Positions 24,577 through 34,326 of a stretch of DNA of 64,000 bases are shown one piece after another (the first letter of the stretch is position 1; every line of letters begins with the position of its first letter). The notes beneath the pieces are model-generated. The model had not been told where the DNA came from, did no database searches, and saw only the letters and a list, made by a program, of their open reading frames with translations. The position numbers and the translations under genes were made by a program. Source of the DNA: SIG424 sp045546695 (GTDB lineage Bacteria > Bacillota > Clostridia > UBA1212 > UBA1255); contig JAZQDE010000049.1 in assembly GCA_045546695.1 (NCBI GenBank), positions 47,617-111,616 of the forward strand. Direction: 5' to 3'.

Positions 24577-25551
24577 TTATGCAAGCGCAAAATATGCAAC
24601 AACACAACAAAGCAAAGTGAAAACCCAGAAAACATGAACGACCTTTTTTTCACTCCAGCCTGAAAGCTCAAAATGATGATGTATCGGAGACATTTTAAAG
24701 ATACGTTTTCCGTGTGTAAGTTTAAAGTATGTTACCTGAATAATAACCGACAATGCTTCAATTACGAATAACAAGCCAACAAGCAGGAGCAAAAGTGGAC
24801 GATTGAGCAAAATCGCGCATATGCCGATAGCACTGCCGAGAGCAAGAGATCCGGTGTCTCCCATGAAAACCTTTGCCGGTTTATAGTTGTAAATCAGAAA
24901 TCCCACAAGCGAGCCCGCCATTATAAGTGAAAAGAAAAGTACATCATCGTTATGTAATCTGAAATATGATGCCAGTGCAAAAAACACGAAAACAATAAAG
25001 GAGCTTCCTGCACACAGTCCGTCAAGTCCGTCTGTAAGATTTACAGCATTTGTCACTGATATCAATACAATAACTGTCAGCGGAATAAATGCCCAACCTA
25101 TGTCAAAGCTTACAGTTTTTACAAATAAATCAATAATAACAACAGTGTTGTAATCAACGATGAAATACAGGTAGCAAGCAAAAGCAGCTGAAACCAGTAT
25201 CAGGAAAAGCATCTTCTGTTTTGCATTCAATCCATCTTTACTTTTCTTTTTAATTTTGAGGAAATCATCAAGAAATCCAACAAGAGCAAAAGCCAGTACT
25301 GTAGTCAACGCCACAAGCATCTGTGTATAGCCTTTTGCAATTCCCATATAAAGAGTACATGGTAAGATAGCCGTCAGGAAGATTATACCGCCGATTGTCG
25401 GCGTGCCTTGTTTTGCAAGATGTGTCTGCGGACCATTGTCCCTTATAGTTTGTCCGAATTTAAGTTTCTTCAGCATCGGTATGTAAATCGGTCCGGCAAG
25501 TACTGCCAGCGCGAATGTTACTATAAAACATACACACATTTCGATTACCAT
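24577..25551 (-). CDS. mraY: Phospho-N-acetylmuramoyl-pentapeptide transferase
   Basis: 324 residues, ten transmembrane helices. MraY transfers phospho-MurNAc-pentapeptide to undecaprenyl phosphate to make lipid I. Diagnostic motifs are GTPTIGG near the N-terminus, FLDDFLK, NLTDGLDGL, KVFMGDTGSLALG and HHHFELSGW. Length matches the family. Located between murF (13-base gap) and ftsW. Confidence 0.95.
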   Translation of the reverse strand: MVIEMCVCFIVTFALAVLAGPIYIPMLKKLKFGQTIRDNGPQTHLAKQGTPTIGGIIFLTAILPCTLYMGIAKGYTQMLVALTTVLAFALVGFLDDFLKIKKKSKDGLNAKQKMLFLILVSAAFACYLYFIVDYNTVVIIDLFVKTVSFDIGWAFIPLTVIVLISVTNAVNLTDGLDGLCAGSSFIVFVFFALASYFRLHNDDVLFFSLIMAGSLVGFLIYNYKPAKVFMGDTGSLALGSAIGICAILLNRPLLLLLVGLLFVIEALSVIIQVTYFKLTHGKRIFKMSPIHHHFELSGWSEKKVVHVFWVFTLLCCVVAYFALA

Positions 25552-25564
25552 TTTCTTCCACCTC

Positions 25565-27025
25565 TTATTTGTTGTTCATGTATTCCTGTATTTCTTTGGC
25601 CACAATATTCATTTTCATTGAATTGGAACCTTTTACCAATATCGCGACCTTTTTGTTCTGATTTGCACAATGGTCAATGAGCTCTCTTACAATGTTTACA
25701 GTATCTTGCAATTCATCAGTCATAAACGAGCGACCTTGAAATGTTTTTGCGTAATACTCAGCAAGTCTGCCATGCGCAACAAGTATGTCTGCGCAGAAAG
25801 AAGCTGCCTGCCCTACTTCTTCGTGCGCCTTTTGTGAAAAGTCACCGAGCTCAAGCATGTCTGCAAGAGCTGCAATCCTCACGTCAGCATCAAGGCCCGC
25901 AAGGACTGAAAGTGACGCCTTCATTGATTCCGGACCGGCATTGTATGCATCGTCAATAAGATAGCCTGCCGGAGTAGTTATGATTCTTTGTCTTATAGCA
26001 TCGTCTTTACCAAAATCAGCCAGAAGTCCACACGCTTTATCTACGTCGGCTCCACCTATGTGAGCACACGCCAACGAAACAGCTGCGTTCATCAGATTGT
26101 GCACTCCGGGCACTGCAAGTCTAACATTTTTTTCCTTTATGATGTTGCCATCTGCAAATCTAAGTGTAAAGCTTTGTTCCTTGCCATCAGTTTTTATATC
26201 TACAATTCTGTAATCACAATGTTCGGCATTCCCAAAGTATTTTATTGTTATATTATCTGCATTGTACTCTTTAAGAATTTGTGTAACAAGCTTCTTGTCA
26301 GACAAGAAATTATCATCACCGTTGAGGAGTAAAACGCTTTCAGCGCTGTTTTTCATGCCAATGGCAATTTCAAGTTTAGCCTTGAGAATATTTTCCTGAG
26401 TACCGAGAAGTTCAATATGAGCTATACCAATATTTGTAACAACAGCTATGTGCGGCTTGTAAATCTCTGTCAAGTATTTTACCTGGCCAAGCCCTCTCAT
26501 GCCCATTTCACAGACAGCATAATCTGAATCTTCCGGCATCTCATAAATTGTCATCGGAAAACCAATCTCACTATTGCGGTTTCCTTGCGTCTTATGCGTT
26601 TTGCCGCCGGCTGAAAGGCAACATGCAATCATTTCTTTTGTAGTAGTTTTGCCAACACTGCCGGTTACAGCTACTTTTATAGGTTTATCCTCCGGCAGAT
26701 CACTGAGTAGACCTTTAGCTATAATGCCCATAGCCATGAGCGTATCTTCTGTATATATAATATGCGTTTTAGTCTTCAGTGCAACTGGTATACTCGCTTC
26801 CAGTTTTTGTCTGTAGCTTTCTTCTGCAAGAATTGCTACGGCGCCTTTTTCTATTGCGCTGGCAACATATGAATGTCCATCCGTATTTTCACCGTGAAGA
26901 GCTACGAAGGCAGAATCCGGCGTTACTTTGCGCGAATCTACAAAGACTTCAGATATCTGAATATCGTTTTCCGCACATGCACTGGTTTCCAGATATTTAC
27001 AAATTTTATTGAGAGTTATTGTCAT
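25565..27025 (-). CDS. murF: UDP-MurNAc-tripeptide:D-Ala-D-Ala ligase
   Basis: 486 residues, cytoplasmic Mur ligase adding D-Ala-D-Ala to UDP-MurNAc-tripeptide. N-terminal UDP-binding domain with VDSRKVTPDSAFVAL, ATP-binding P-loop VTGSVGKTTTKEM, the NRNSEIGFPM segment typical of MurF, a central HNLMNAAVSLA block and the C-terminal domain with DDAYNAGPESM. One base separates it from murE. Confidence 0.95.
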   Translation of the reverse strand: MTITLNKICKYLETSACAENDIQISEVFVDSRKVTPDSAFVALHGENTDGHSYVASAIEKGAVAILAEESYRQKLEASIPVALKTKTHIIYTEDTLMAMGIIAKGLLSDLPEDKPIKVAVTGSVGKTTTKEMIACCLSAGGKTHKTQGNRNSEIGFPMTIYEMPEDSDYAVCEMGMRGLGQVKYLTEIYKPHIAVVTNIGIAHIELLGTQENILKAKLEIAIGMKNSAESVLLLNGDDNFLSDKKLVTQILKEYNADNITIKYFGNAEHCDYRIVDIKTDGKEQSFTLRFADGNIIKEKNVRLAVPGVHNLMNAAVSLACAHIGGADVDKACGLLADFGKDDAIRQRIITTPAGYLIDDAYNAGPESMKASLSVLAGLDADVRIAALADMLELGDFSQKAHEEVGQAASFCADILVAHGRLAEYYAKTFQGRSFMTDELQDTVNIVRELIDHCANQNKKVAILVKGSNSMKMNIVAKEIQEYMNNK

Positions 27026-27026
27026 A

Positions 27027-28505
27027 TTATTGCCTCTTTTCCAGAGCTTCTCTGACTACTTCACGTTCATCAAAATGAACAGTACGATCTTTAAAAATCT
27101 GCTCTGTTTCGTGTCCCTTGCCGGCAAGAATTATAACATCCCCCGGCTGGGCATTCAAGATAGCATACTCAATTGCCTGCCTCCTGTCAACAATACAAAC
27201 GTATTTTCCACCAGTCTCTTTAATGCCTGCTTCAATGTCGCGGACAATAGATGCCGGATCCTCGGTTCTGGGATTATCGGAGGTAATAATTGTAAAATCT
27301 GCATGTTCTCCGGCAGTCTTTCCCATGAGTGCTCGTGGTCTGTTGCGGTCTCCGCCACATCCGAATAAAATAATTGTCCTTTTTGCGTATTCTTTTACTG
27401 TATCAATAATATTTGCAATTGAATCCGGATTATGAGCGTAATCAATAAGCACTGAAAAATCCCTGTTTGTGGGAACGTTTTCTGCCTTTCCGGGTACGAA
27501 AACATTGCGTAATCCCTGACAAATTCTGTCAACGGGCAGTCCGTCTATATATCCCGCTATAAAGGCCGTCATTGAATTGTACACGGTGAAAAGTCCGGGA
27601 ATAGGTACTGTGATATGGCAGATAATGGCATTATCCTCAGCTTTAAAAATATCATATTCCACCCTGTCAGGGTGCTTTTCTATGTTTATTGCTGTAAAGT
27701 CAGCCTGCTTGTCTTTCTTTGTGGAGAGTGTATATATTTTAACTTTTTTATCTGATTTTTGTGCCGAATCAAGCATAATACCACTATAATCGTTATCAAC
27801 GTTAATTATAGCATTTTCGCACATTGTAAAGAGTTTTGCCTTTGCAAGCGCATATTCTTCCATATTGGCGTGTTCATTTTCACCGATATGGTCAGGGCTG
27901 AGATTCGTAAAACAAGCCGTCTTAAAACCCAGACCACCTACACGGCTCAGTGCCAGTCCCTGGGATGAAACTTCCATCACGCACGTCTTGCAGCCACGAT
28001 CCATCATTTTGCAGAGCATGGGCTGTATGTCACAGGCTTCCGGAGTTGTACGGACAGCCGGAATCTGCTCATCATCTATGATATTGAACATAGTACCAAT
28101 CAGACCGCATTTAATGTCTGAATGTGTGAAAATCGATCTTAAAAGATATGAGGTTGTTGTCTTGCCTTTTGTGCCTGTTATGCCAATTAATGACAGTTTT
28201 GAGGACGGATTGTCGTACAGAATCGAGCACAGAGGCCCGATTGCCTTGCGTGTATCGGGGACTGCCATGTATGCAACATTTTCAGGCACATCCTTTTCAC
28301 CTGAATCTTCCTGAATCAGGAAAGCCCTGGTGCCGTTTGCCATTGCCTGTGGTATATATTTATGGCCATCTGTTACGTAGCCGCGTATACATACAAATAT
28401 TGATTTTTCGTTGCATCGGCGGCTGTCAATCTGTATGTTGTCAATTTCAATATCTGCGTATTGAAGCTGATTATCATCTAATCTGAAAAGATTTTTTAAC
28501 TTCAT
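27027..28505 (-). CDS. murE: UDP-MurNAc-dipeptide:meso-diaminopimelate ligase
   Basis: 492 residues. P-loop GITGTKGKTTTSYLL, TTPEACDIQ, VMEVSSQGL and the C-terminal DNPR motif (SDNPRTEDP), which marks meso-diaminopimelate as the amino acid added rather than lysine. That agrees with asd-dapA-dapB elsewhere in this window. The start overlaps the spoVD stop (TAATG). Confidence 0.95.
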   Translation of the reverse strand: MKLKNLFRLDDNQLQYADIEIDNIQIDSRRCNEKSIFVCIRGYVTDGHKYIPQAMANGTRAFLIQEDSGEKDVPENVAYMAVPDTRKAIGPLCSILYDNPSSKLSLIGITGTKGKTTTSYLLRSIFTHSDIKCGLIGTMFNIIDDEQIPAVRTTPEACDIQPMLCKMMDRGCKTCVMEVSSQGLALSRVGGLGFKTACFTNLSPDHIGENEHANMEEYALAKAKLFTMCENAIINVDNDYSGIMLDSAQKSDKKVKIYTLSTKKDKQADFTAINIEKHPDRVEYDIFKAEDNAIICHITVPIPGLFTVYNSMTAFIAGYIDGLPVDRICQGLRNVFVPGKAENVPTNRDFSVLIDYAHNPDSIANIIDTVKEYAKRTIILFGCGGDRNRPRALMGKTAGEHADFTIITSDNPRTEDPASIVRDIEAGIKETGGKYVCIVDRRQAIEYAILNAQPGDVIILAGKGHETEQIFKDRTVHFDEREVVREALEKRQ

Positions 28506-30766
28506 TATCCAAACGCCTCCGTATCCTTATTTTCGAGTACAATCGTAATTACGCTTCCTTTTTCTACCTTCGTTCCCGGTTCTACTGACTGTGATATTAC
28601 AACGCCGATATTGTCTGCTTTCATGTTAAGGCCCAGGTCACTTAAGCGGTCATTTGCTTCTGTCAATGTCAGTCCTATGAGGTTTGGCACTGTGACCATC
28701 GGTTTTACCGGGTTTTCAGTTGTATATATTATCACTTTTGAGTTGCTATTGATATATGTATTTGCCGCCGGAATCTGCTGTGTTACAATTGTTGTATCGT
28801 AGTCCCCGTCTACATCAGAGAGCGTAAATGAAAAACCTTTTTTTAGCAGAAGATCAGTTGCATCGTTTACTGTCATGCCGACGATATTGGGTACGTAGCT
28901 TTTCACCATCATATTCTCATTATCAAGTTTGGTATACCGACGGTCTACTTCCATGTACGTCAGTATTTTTTCAAATAGATTTGCTGCCACAGGGGCTGCC
29001 TGGCGTCCACCGGAGGCTGAGCCTACGGTCGGATGATCAAGTACTACAAGAATTACCAGTTGCGGGTCATCTGCAGGTGCAATTCCGCAGAATGATACGA
29101 TATATCTGCCGTCTGTATCAGTTGTCAGAGTCTCTGACGTACCTGTCTTGCCTGCGACTCTATAGCCGGGCACATACGCGTTGCTTCCCGTACCATCTGA
29201 AACAACTTGTTCCAGTATTCCGAGGAGTGTTTTTGAGGTTGAATTTGATATTACCTGTCTCACGACTTGTTCGTCATATTTTTTAATTATAAGTCCGTCG
29301 CTGTTTACAACCTCTTTTACAATGTGTGGTGTAAGAAGTGTTCCACCGTTTGCAACTGCGCAGTATGCGGTTGCCATCTGGATTGGTGTTATCTGGATTC
29401 GCTGGCCAAAAGCCGTTACCGCAAGGTCGATATCTGTCGGATTTGTGTGAAAAATACTGCCTGCTTCGCCTTCTAATTCTATGCCTGTTTTGTCATTAAA
29501 TCCAAATGCTTTAACATATTGGTAGTACAGAGGTATGCCAATTTTTTCCACTGCCAGTTTGGAAAAAACAGGGTTGCAGGAGTTTTTCACAGCTTCTTCG
29601 AATGTCTCTTCGCCATGGTTATTATCTCTTCTCCAGCAATTGATAGTCCAACCGGCAAGCGAGTACGGAGCATCGCTTACAACTGTAGTTGGTGTAATGA
29701 GATTTTCTTCAAGACCTATAGCCGACGTTATTGTTTTAAACGTTGAACCCGGTTCATATGTATCCACAAGCGCCTTGTTGCGCCATACTGTTGCATATAA
29801 GGTCTGAACGTCTTGTGTTGTATGTCCGTTCCAATTATCACTGATAACGCTTTCAGGTTTTGCATACGGGTCGTTCAAGTCGTAATCCGGATAGGATGCC
29901 ATCGCAAGGATTTCAGCTGTATCAGGATTCATAACAATTATGCTGCCACCACGTTGTGCGCCATAAGTATCTATGGCATTTTTCAGCTCTTCTTCTACCA
30001 TTTTCTGGATTGTTGCATCAATAGTCATTACAACATCGTATCCATTTACCGGATCAAGGCGTGTCACTTCATCGTAAGGCAGCTCGTTTCCATATACATC
30101 CACAGCCGTTATAATTCTTCCGGGTGTTCCTGATAAATATTTATCAAAAGTCGATTCAATACCTCCCAAAAGGCCCTGATCGTCTTTACCTGTTATTCCT
30201 ATAAGATGTGACGCAAGCCTTCCGTTCGGGTAATATCTTACGCTGTCCTCATCGACGTAAACGCCTGAAATTTTATTTTCTTTTATCCATGCTTCCACTT
30301 CGTCTCCGAGTGTAACGTCAATTTTTTCTGCAATTACCTTATATTGTGTGTCTGCTTCTATGAGTTCCAGGACTTTTTCATATTCAACGTCAAGAATCGA
30401 GCTTAATCCGCCTGCTACTTTTTCTTTGTATCCCGGCTTTTTATTGTCTGTTTTTCGTATTGTCTGTGGGTCAATTGTTACTATATTTGCTCCGATGCTG
30501 ACAGCGAGGACATTACCGTTGCGGTCAGTGATTGTGCCTCGGTTAGCACTTATTACGCGCCATGAATTTTGCTGTTTAAAAGCTTCTTGTTGGTAAAAAT
30601 CCCCCTTAATTATCTGCAAATATACAAATTTCATCAAGAGTAAACAAAGTACTGTCAAAAGAACACTGCACAAGAAGTATGATTTCCATCTTGTGCTCGG
30701 ATGATTGTCTTCACTTTTATATGTAAAGGATTCTTTTATTTTTGCTTTTAATTCTTTTTTGTTCAA
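28505..30766 (-). CDS. spoVD: Class B penicillin-binding protein, SpoVD/FtsI type, with two PASTA domains
   Basis: 753 residues: one N-terminal transmembrane helix (~27-50), dimerisation domain, transpeptidase domain and two C-terminal PASTA domains. Catalytic motifs are SxxK in EPGSTFKTI, SxN in KNSCNPVF and KTG in VAGKTGTSET. PASTA repeats begin near VPNIVGMTVNDA and VPNLIGLTLTEA. This architecture fits sporulation or division PBPs of Clostridia; whether it serves division (FtsI) or spores (SpoVD) cannot be settled because it sits at the usual ftsI position. Confidence 0.9.
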   Translation of the reverse strand: MNKKELKAKIKESFTYKSEDNHPSTRWKSYFLCSVLLTVLCLLLMKFVYLQIIKGDFYQQEAFKQQNSWRVISANRGTITDRNGNVLAVSIGANIVTIDPQTIRKTDNKKPGYKEKVAGGLSSILDVEYEKVLELIEADTQYKVIAEKIDVTLGDEVEAWIKENKISGVYVDEDSVRYYPNGRLASHLIGITGKDDQGLLGGIESTFDKYLSGTPGRIITAVDVYGNELPYDEVTRLDPVNGYDVVMTIDATIQKMVEEELKNAIDTYGAQRGGSIIVMNPDTAEILAMASYPDYDLNDPYAKPESVISDNWNGHTTQDVQTLYATVWRNKALVDTYEPGSTFKTITSAIGLEENLITPTTVVSDAPYSLAGWTINCWRRDNNHGEETFEEAVKNSCNPVFSKLAVEKIGIPLYYQYVKAFGFNDKTGIELEGEAGSIFHTNPTDIDLAVTAFGQRIQITPIQMATAYCAVANGGTLLTPHIVKEVVNSDGLIIKKYDEQVVRQVISNSTSKTLLGILEQVVSDGTGSNAYVPGYRVAGKTGTSETLTTDTDGRYIVSFCGIAPADDPQLVILVVLDHPTVGSASGGRQAAPVAANLFEKILTYMEVDRRYTKLDNENMMVKSYVPNIVGMTVNDATDLLLKKGFSFTLSDVDGDYDTTIVTQQIPAANTYINSNSKVIIYTTENPVKPMVTVPNLIGLTLTEANDRLSDLGLNMKADNIGVVISQSVEPGTKVEKGSVITIVLENKDTEAFG

Positions 30767-30798
30767 GTCTCCGCACGCCCTCGTTATGTTTTCACATA

Positions 30799-31296
30799 TT
30801 ATACTATGCCAAAGAACAGTTTAATATTATCAAAAAATTTTTCGTACCATGCCCGTGTATCTATGTTTTGTGTGAGGACAATATCTGCTATTTCTGTCTG
30901 ATCTTCGATTTTAACGTCTATATATGTTATTTGATAAGAAAGCGGTTTATGCATGTTTAGTTTTTCGGTAGCAATCTGTGATATTTCCGATATGCTCATG
31001 GCACCTTCTATGTTTGCTTCTGTAATTTTAATTTGAGACATCAGTTCGTCATATTCGCGCTGAAGTTCGTGGTTTGTGTAGTTTATCTGTGTTATTGAAG
31101 CGAATCTGAATGCAACAGTAAGTCCAAGAAGAAAAAGAACAGCAACAAGCACTATCACATGTGTCTTGGTTTTTCTGTCCTCTTTTTTCATTTTGAGTTC
31201 TTGTAACAAAGGATTAGTTTCTTTGGGCCTTTCTACACTGATGTATTGGTCCTCTGCTCCATATGTATCATATTTTAACGGGCTTGTGCTTCTCAT
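30799..31296 (-). CDS. ftsL: FtsL-like septum protein
   Basis: 165 residues. A cytoplasmic N-terminal half (~50 residues, charged) leads to a transmembrane helix (VIVLVAVLFLLGLTVAF) and an extracellular coiled coil (NHELQREYDELMSQIKITEAN). Topology and position between rsmH and the class B PBP match FtsL, which recruits the divisome transpeptidase. Sequence identity to FtsL families is always weak, so position is the stronger argument. Overlaps rsmH by 4 bases. Confidence 0.8.
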   Translation of the reverse strand: MRSTSPLKYDTYGAEDQYISVERPKETNPLLQELKMKKEDRKTKTHVIVLVAVLFLLGLTVAFRFASITQINYTNHELQREYDELMSQIKITEANIEGAMSISEISQIATEKLNMHKPLSYQITYIDVKIEDQTEIADIVLTQNIDTRAWYEKFFDNIKLFFGIV

Positions 31297-32300
31297 TTGC
31301 TTTCTCTCTTCTCAAATATTCTCAGCTTTGCGCTGTGCGAACGATTGTTTGCTGCCAATTCATGGTTTGTTGCTATTATTGGCTTGCTTGTTAATACCTT
31401 TCCTTTTGATTTTTTTCCACACACGCAGATTGGGAAATCATGTGGACATGTGCATGGATTCATCGCTTCTCTGAACTTATTTTTTACAATTCTGTCCTCA
31501 AGTGAGTGAAAAGTTATTATGCATAATCTTCCACCTTCTCTTAAAGTATCAATTGCTGCGTCTATAGTTTTTTCAAGCACTGCCAATTCCTGGTTAACTT
31601 CTATGCGGATTGCCTGAAATGTTCTTTTTGCAGGATGTCCGCCTTCTGCCCTTGCTTTTGCCGGTATTGCAGCTTTTATTATGTCTACAAGTTCAAAAGT
31701 CGTCATTATTGGCTTCTGAACTCTGTTTTTCACAATCATCTGGGCTATTCTTGCTGCCCATTTTTCTTCTGAATAGTCTCTGAGTATTTTTGTAAGCTCT
31801 TTTTCGCTGTACTCATTTACTACTGTTGCGGCCGTAAGTTCCGCGTCCTTATCCATTCTCATGTCCAGCGGACTGTCAAAACGGTAACTGAATCCTCTTT
31901 CCGGGGTGTCCAGCTGATGCGACGATACGCCTAAATCAAGCAATATACCATCTGCGCCCTCTGGCCTTCCCTGCTCCTCTGTCGTTTTTTCAACAACTTT
32001 TTGAATCATTGAAAAATTCGACTTGATAACGACATAAGAGCCCTCGCTTTGAACGACTGAAAGCTTTTCACCTGCTGCCTTAATCGCTTCTTCGTCCTGA
32101 TCTATGCCTATCAGCAGACCGCCGGTCCCAAGGCGCTTCAGAATTTCCGAGGAATGACCCGCTCCGCCAAGCGTGCCATCAACGTAAGTCCCGTCCGGCT
32201 TTATGTTTAATCCGTCCAGACATTCCTCAAGAAGCACAGGTATATGTGAAAACTCTGCTTCGCTACCATTTTCTGTTATTATTTCTCTATCACGTTTCAT
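31293..32300 (-). CDS. rsmH: 16S rRNA (cytosine-1402 N4)-methyltransferase
   Basis: 335 residues from the ATG at 32300, which overlaps the mraZ stop by 11 bases; the in-frame extension upstream lies inside mraZ. Motifs include HIPVLLEECLDGL, the SAM site DGTLGGAGHS, GILLDLGVSS, DMRMD, and C-terminal TFHSLEDRIVK and KPI. Methylates the ribosomal P-site base C1402. Second gene of the dcw cluster. Confidence 0.95.
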   Translation of the reverse strand: MKRDREIITENGSEAEFSHIPVLLEECLDGLNIKPDGTYVDGTLGGAGHSSEILKRLGTGGLLIGIDQDEEAIKAAGEKLSVVQSEGSYVVIKSNFSMIQKVVEKTTEEQGRPEGADGILLDLGVSSHQLDTPERGFSYRFDSPLDMRMDKDAELTAATVVNEYSEKELTKILRDYSEEKWAARIAQMIVKNRVQKPIMTTFELVDIIKAAIPAKARAEGGHPAKRTFQAIRIEVNQELAVLEKTIDAAIDTLREGGRLCIITFHSLEDRIVKNKFREAMNPCTCPHDFPICVCGKKSKGKVLTSKPIIATNHELAANNRSHSAKLRIFEKRESK

Positions 32301-32688
32301 CGTCTTTGTGCTTTTCACAATACTGGATAAATACATCCTTATCCCACAACTCAACGTGGTCATAAGCACCAATTATATGCACATTTTTTTCCAGCCTGAT
32401 AAGCTCACGAAGCGGTTGCTGAATAGTAACACGTCCCTGAATATCGAACTGACATTCTTGCATATAAGATAACTTATTTCTTACTTTGTAGCTGATTTGT
32501 TTGTTGTCAAGATCCTGACCTTTGAACTGCTCCATGATGTTATTGAGCTCTGACTCCGGATAAATGTTTACGCATGCATCATTTCCCTTGAGGATTATAA
32601 TCTTGTCCCCTAAGGCTTCCCTGAATTTGGCAGGAATAACGACCCTGCCCTTAGCGTCTATGGTGTTATAAAAACCTCCAAAAAACAC
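32290..32688 (-). CDS. mraZ: Transcriptional regulator MraZ
   Basis: 132 residues, AbrB-like double SpoVT domain protein. Starts MFFGGFYNTIDAKGRVVIPAKFR and has the second half-motif QECQFDIQGRVTIQQPLRE. MraZ forms ring oligomers and regulates its own dcw operon by binding short direct repeats upstream. GGAGG precedes the start. The ~240-base leader with TCTTTTGTAAA repeats is described separately. Confidence 0.95.
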   Translation of the reverse strand: MFFGGFYNTIDAKGRVVIPAKFREALGDKIIILKGNDACVNIYPESELNNIMEQFKGQDLDNKQISYKVRNKLSYMQECQFDIQGRVTIQQPLRELIRLEKNVHIIGAYDHVELWDKDVFIQYCEKHKDDET

Positions 32689-32738
32689 TTGGCGTAACCT
32701 CTTTCTCTTTAGTACATTTTGCTTCTGAAGTGCAATTC

Positions 32739-32850
32739 GTCTTTTGTAAATAAAAACTTTGTCTTTTGTAAAAAATGATTTTTCTTGTGTACTTTGTCGG
32801 GTCCGTTTGTCAGAACCCGTTTTATCTTTTGTAAAAATATTTGTGTAAAT
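32739..32850 (-). promoter_or_regulatory. Direct-repeat array in the mraZ leader
   Basis: Plus-strand TCTTTTGTAAA occurs three times (cores starting 32741, 32763, 32826; offsets 22 and 63 bases), with weaker relatives between and at 32841 (TTGTGTAAA). Spacing near multiples of 21 bases puts them on one DNA face. They are candidate MraZ-binding boxes, lying downstream of the best promoter. Confidence 0.55.
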
Positions 32851-32924
32851 CGTTCAACTTGGTTGTATTCGGCTTTTCTACCACTATTCACCTCAAAATG
32901 ACGCCATTTACCACCGACACGCTT

Positions 32925-32953
32925 ATAATACACCAATATTAGTCATAGTGCAA
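32925..32953 (-). promoter_or_regulatory. Candidate sigma-A promoter of mraZ-dcw operon
   Basis: TTGCAC, 17 bases, TATTAT on the minus strand; predicts a leader of about 230 bases before mraZ. Confidence 0.65.
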
Positions 32954-33137
32954 TACCCCCGTACAAAATATTTTAAAATTTTTTCAACAAATTCTGAATG
33001 TGTATGCAAAAGCTTCATCCGGGAAATAACGTATCCCTACCCTCCTTGTGAAAAATAACGTTTTCTGCTTCTTTGGTATTACAATACGAGGAAAAAGCAC
33101 AGCTTTTTTAAAAAAATGAAACTTCATTGGGAAATAA

Positions 33138-33166
33138 TTTACAAGGCGGTATTATTAGCGTAGAAT
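33138..33166 (+). promoter_or_regulatory. Promoter of nuclease-like copy 2 (leaderless arrangement)
   Basis: TTTACA, 17 bases, TAGAAT, only 6 bases before the ATG at 33173. No Shine-Dalgarno. TAGAATTRTTGC before the ATG is shared with copy 1, as is a GGGAAATA about 40 bases upstream. Confidence 0.6.
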
Positions 33167-33172
33167 TATTGC

Positions 33173-34273
33173 ATGGCATATTTTTCAGATCTCCCTATCG
33201 ATAATAATGCAACTGTTGATGTGTACGCTCTTTTGCGCACACAGTTTTTATCTGCCATCAAAGCGAAACGGGAAATCGAGAATCGCCTTAAAGGGATGAC
33301 GGATCCGGGTGAAATACGCTTTTATAAAAAGCGTGTTAAATATACGCCTAAAGGTGCATCAAAGCCACGTGTTTACGAGTATAATTGCCACTATATCAGG
33401 ACAGAAGAAAAGGTTCTTGACAAGAAAAATCGAGAAAAAACACGACATTCTACGCGTTTTTTAAAAAATGATAAATACGAGGAAAAAAAACAAGCATCTG
33501 CACTTTATCATTTTCTTAAAGGACAGCTGGAGGATGTTATTAAAATGATAAATCGCGTCAAAGAAATGATTCTTTCCGGATTCTATCATCATCCCGACGA
33601 TATCCCGGATTTGATTGAAGAAGAAGAGCTCGTTTACAAAGAAATGTCACGCTCTGACGACAGTCGAGAAGATCACTTGTCACAGCGATACGCGTGGGCT
33701 TCTGATAAGTATAAATGTATAAATAAAAATGCCGAGGCGTTTATGTCGCGTGGTGAATTGCTTTTGCACGACGCTTTTCTGGAGTGCGGTCTCACACCGC
33801 AATATGAAACGCGTCTTGAATTGTCTCAGACAGATAAAGATCCCGAGTCCGGTTTGTCGTACACCTACGAAAAAGTTTTTTATCCTGATTTTAAGTGTAC
33901 GTGTGCCGGAAAAACATACTATATCGAGTATTTTGGTAAGATGAATGACCCTGCTTATTTCAAAGATGCCTGTGAAAAACTCAGATTCTATGCAAAAAAC
34001 GGCATAATTCAAGGATACAATCTCATTGCCTTTTGTTCAGGCGATTCAAGTGCTATTCAAATTGAGCCGGCGATTCGTGCTTTGCGCCAGATCGCAGCCG
34101 GTCGCAGTCTTTTGACCAAATCAAACATAAATGAACTTCCGGGAATTATTCATTTGGATACCGCTAATAGTTGGTCCTTTTCTACAAAATTTAAACAATT
34201 TATTGCAAATTCTGCTAAAAAATATCTGCCAAAACGTCATAAATATAAATCTTCTGAAAAAAGAAAAAGATAG
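33173..34273 (+). CDS. PD-(D/E)XK nuclease-like protein, copy 2
   Basis: 366 residues, clearly homologous over its whole length to the protein at 643. The putative active-site residues are Glu195 (MSRGELLLHDAF), Asp239 (FYPDF) and Glu252 (YYIEYFG), with the same D-x12-E spacing as copy 1. Shared blocks include DVYALLR, RFYKK, VYEYN, FCSGDSSAI and the basic C-terminus. Copy 2 has a longer insertion before the PDF strand (SQTDKDPESGL). It is transcribed away from mraZ, with an abutting promoter and no Shine-Dalgarno, and ends at its own terminator. It looks like a self-contained cassette inserted beside the dcw operon. Function unknown; a nuclease role is inferred from the core motif. Confidence 0.7.
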   Translation: MAYFSDLPIDNNATVDVYALLRTQFLSAIKAKREIENRLKGMTDPGEIRFYKKRVKYTPKGASKPRVYEYNCHYIRTEEKVLDKKNREKTRHSTRFLKNDKYEEKKQASALYHFLKGQLEDVIKMINRVKEMILSGFYHHPDDIPDLIEEEELVYKEMSRSDDSREDHLSQRYAWASDKYKCINKNAEAFMSRGELLLHDAFLECGLTPQYETRLELSQTDKDPESGLSYTYEKVFYPDFKCTCAGKTYYIEYFGKMNDPAYFKDACEKLRFYAKNGIIQGYNLIAFCSGDSSAIQIEPAIRALRQIAAGRSLLTKSNINELPGIIHLDTANSWSFSTKFKQFIANSAKKYLPKRHKYKSSEKRKR

Positions 34274-34326
34274 GTGGCTTTTTTTCTCATACGTTTATCC
34301 TGCCAAATTATGTAATTTTCACCTGT

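Noticed and set aside
32800..32823. Weak hairpin CGGGT/ACCCG in the mraZ leader as a terminator
   Set aside because: The stem is short with a long loop and lies in the middle of the repeat array; not convincing.
32709..32936. 75-codon minus-strand frame in the mraZ leader
   Set aside because: Overlaps the repeat array and the predicted promoter; no homology or ribosome site.
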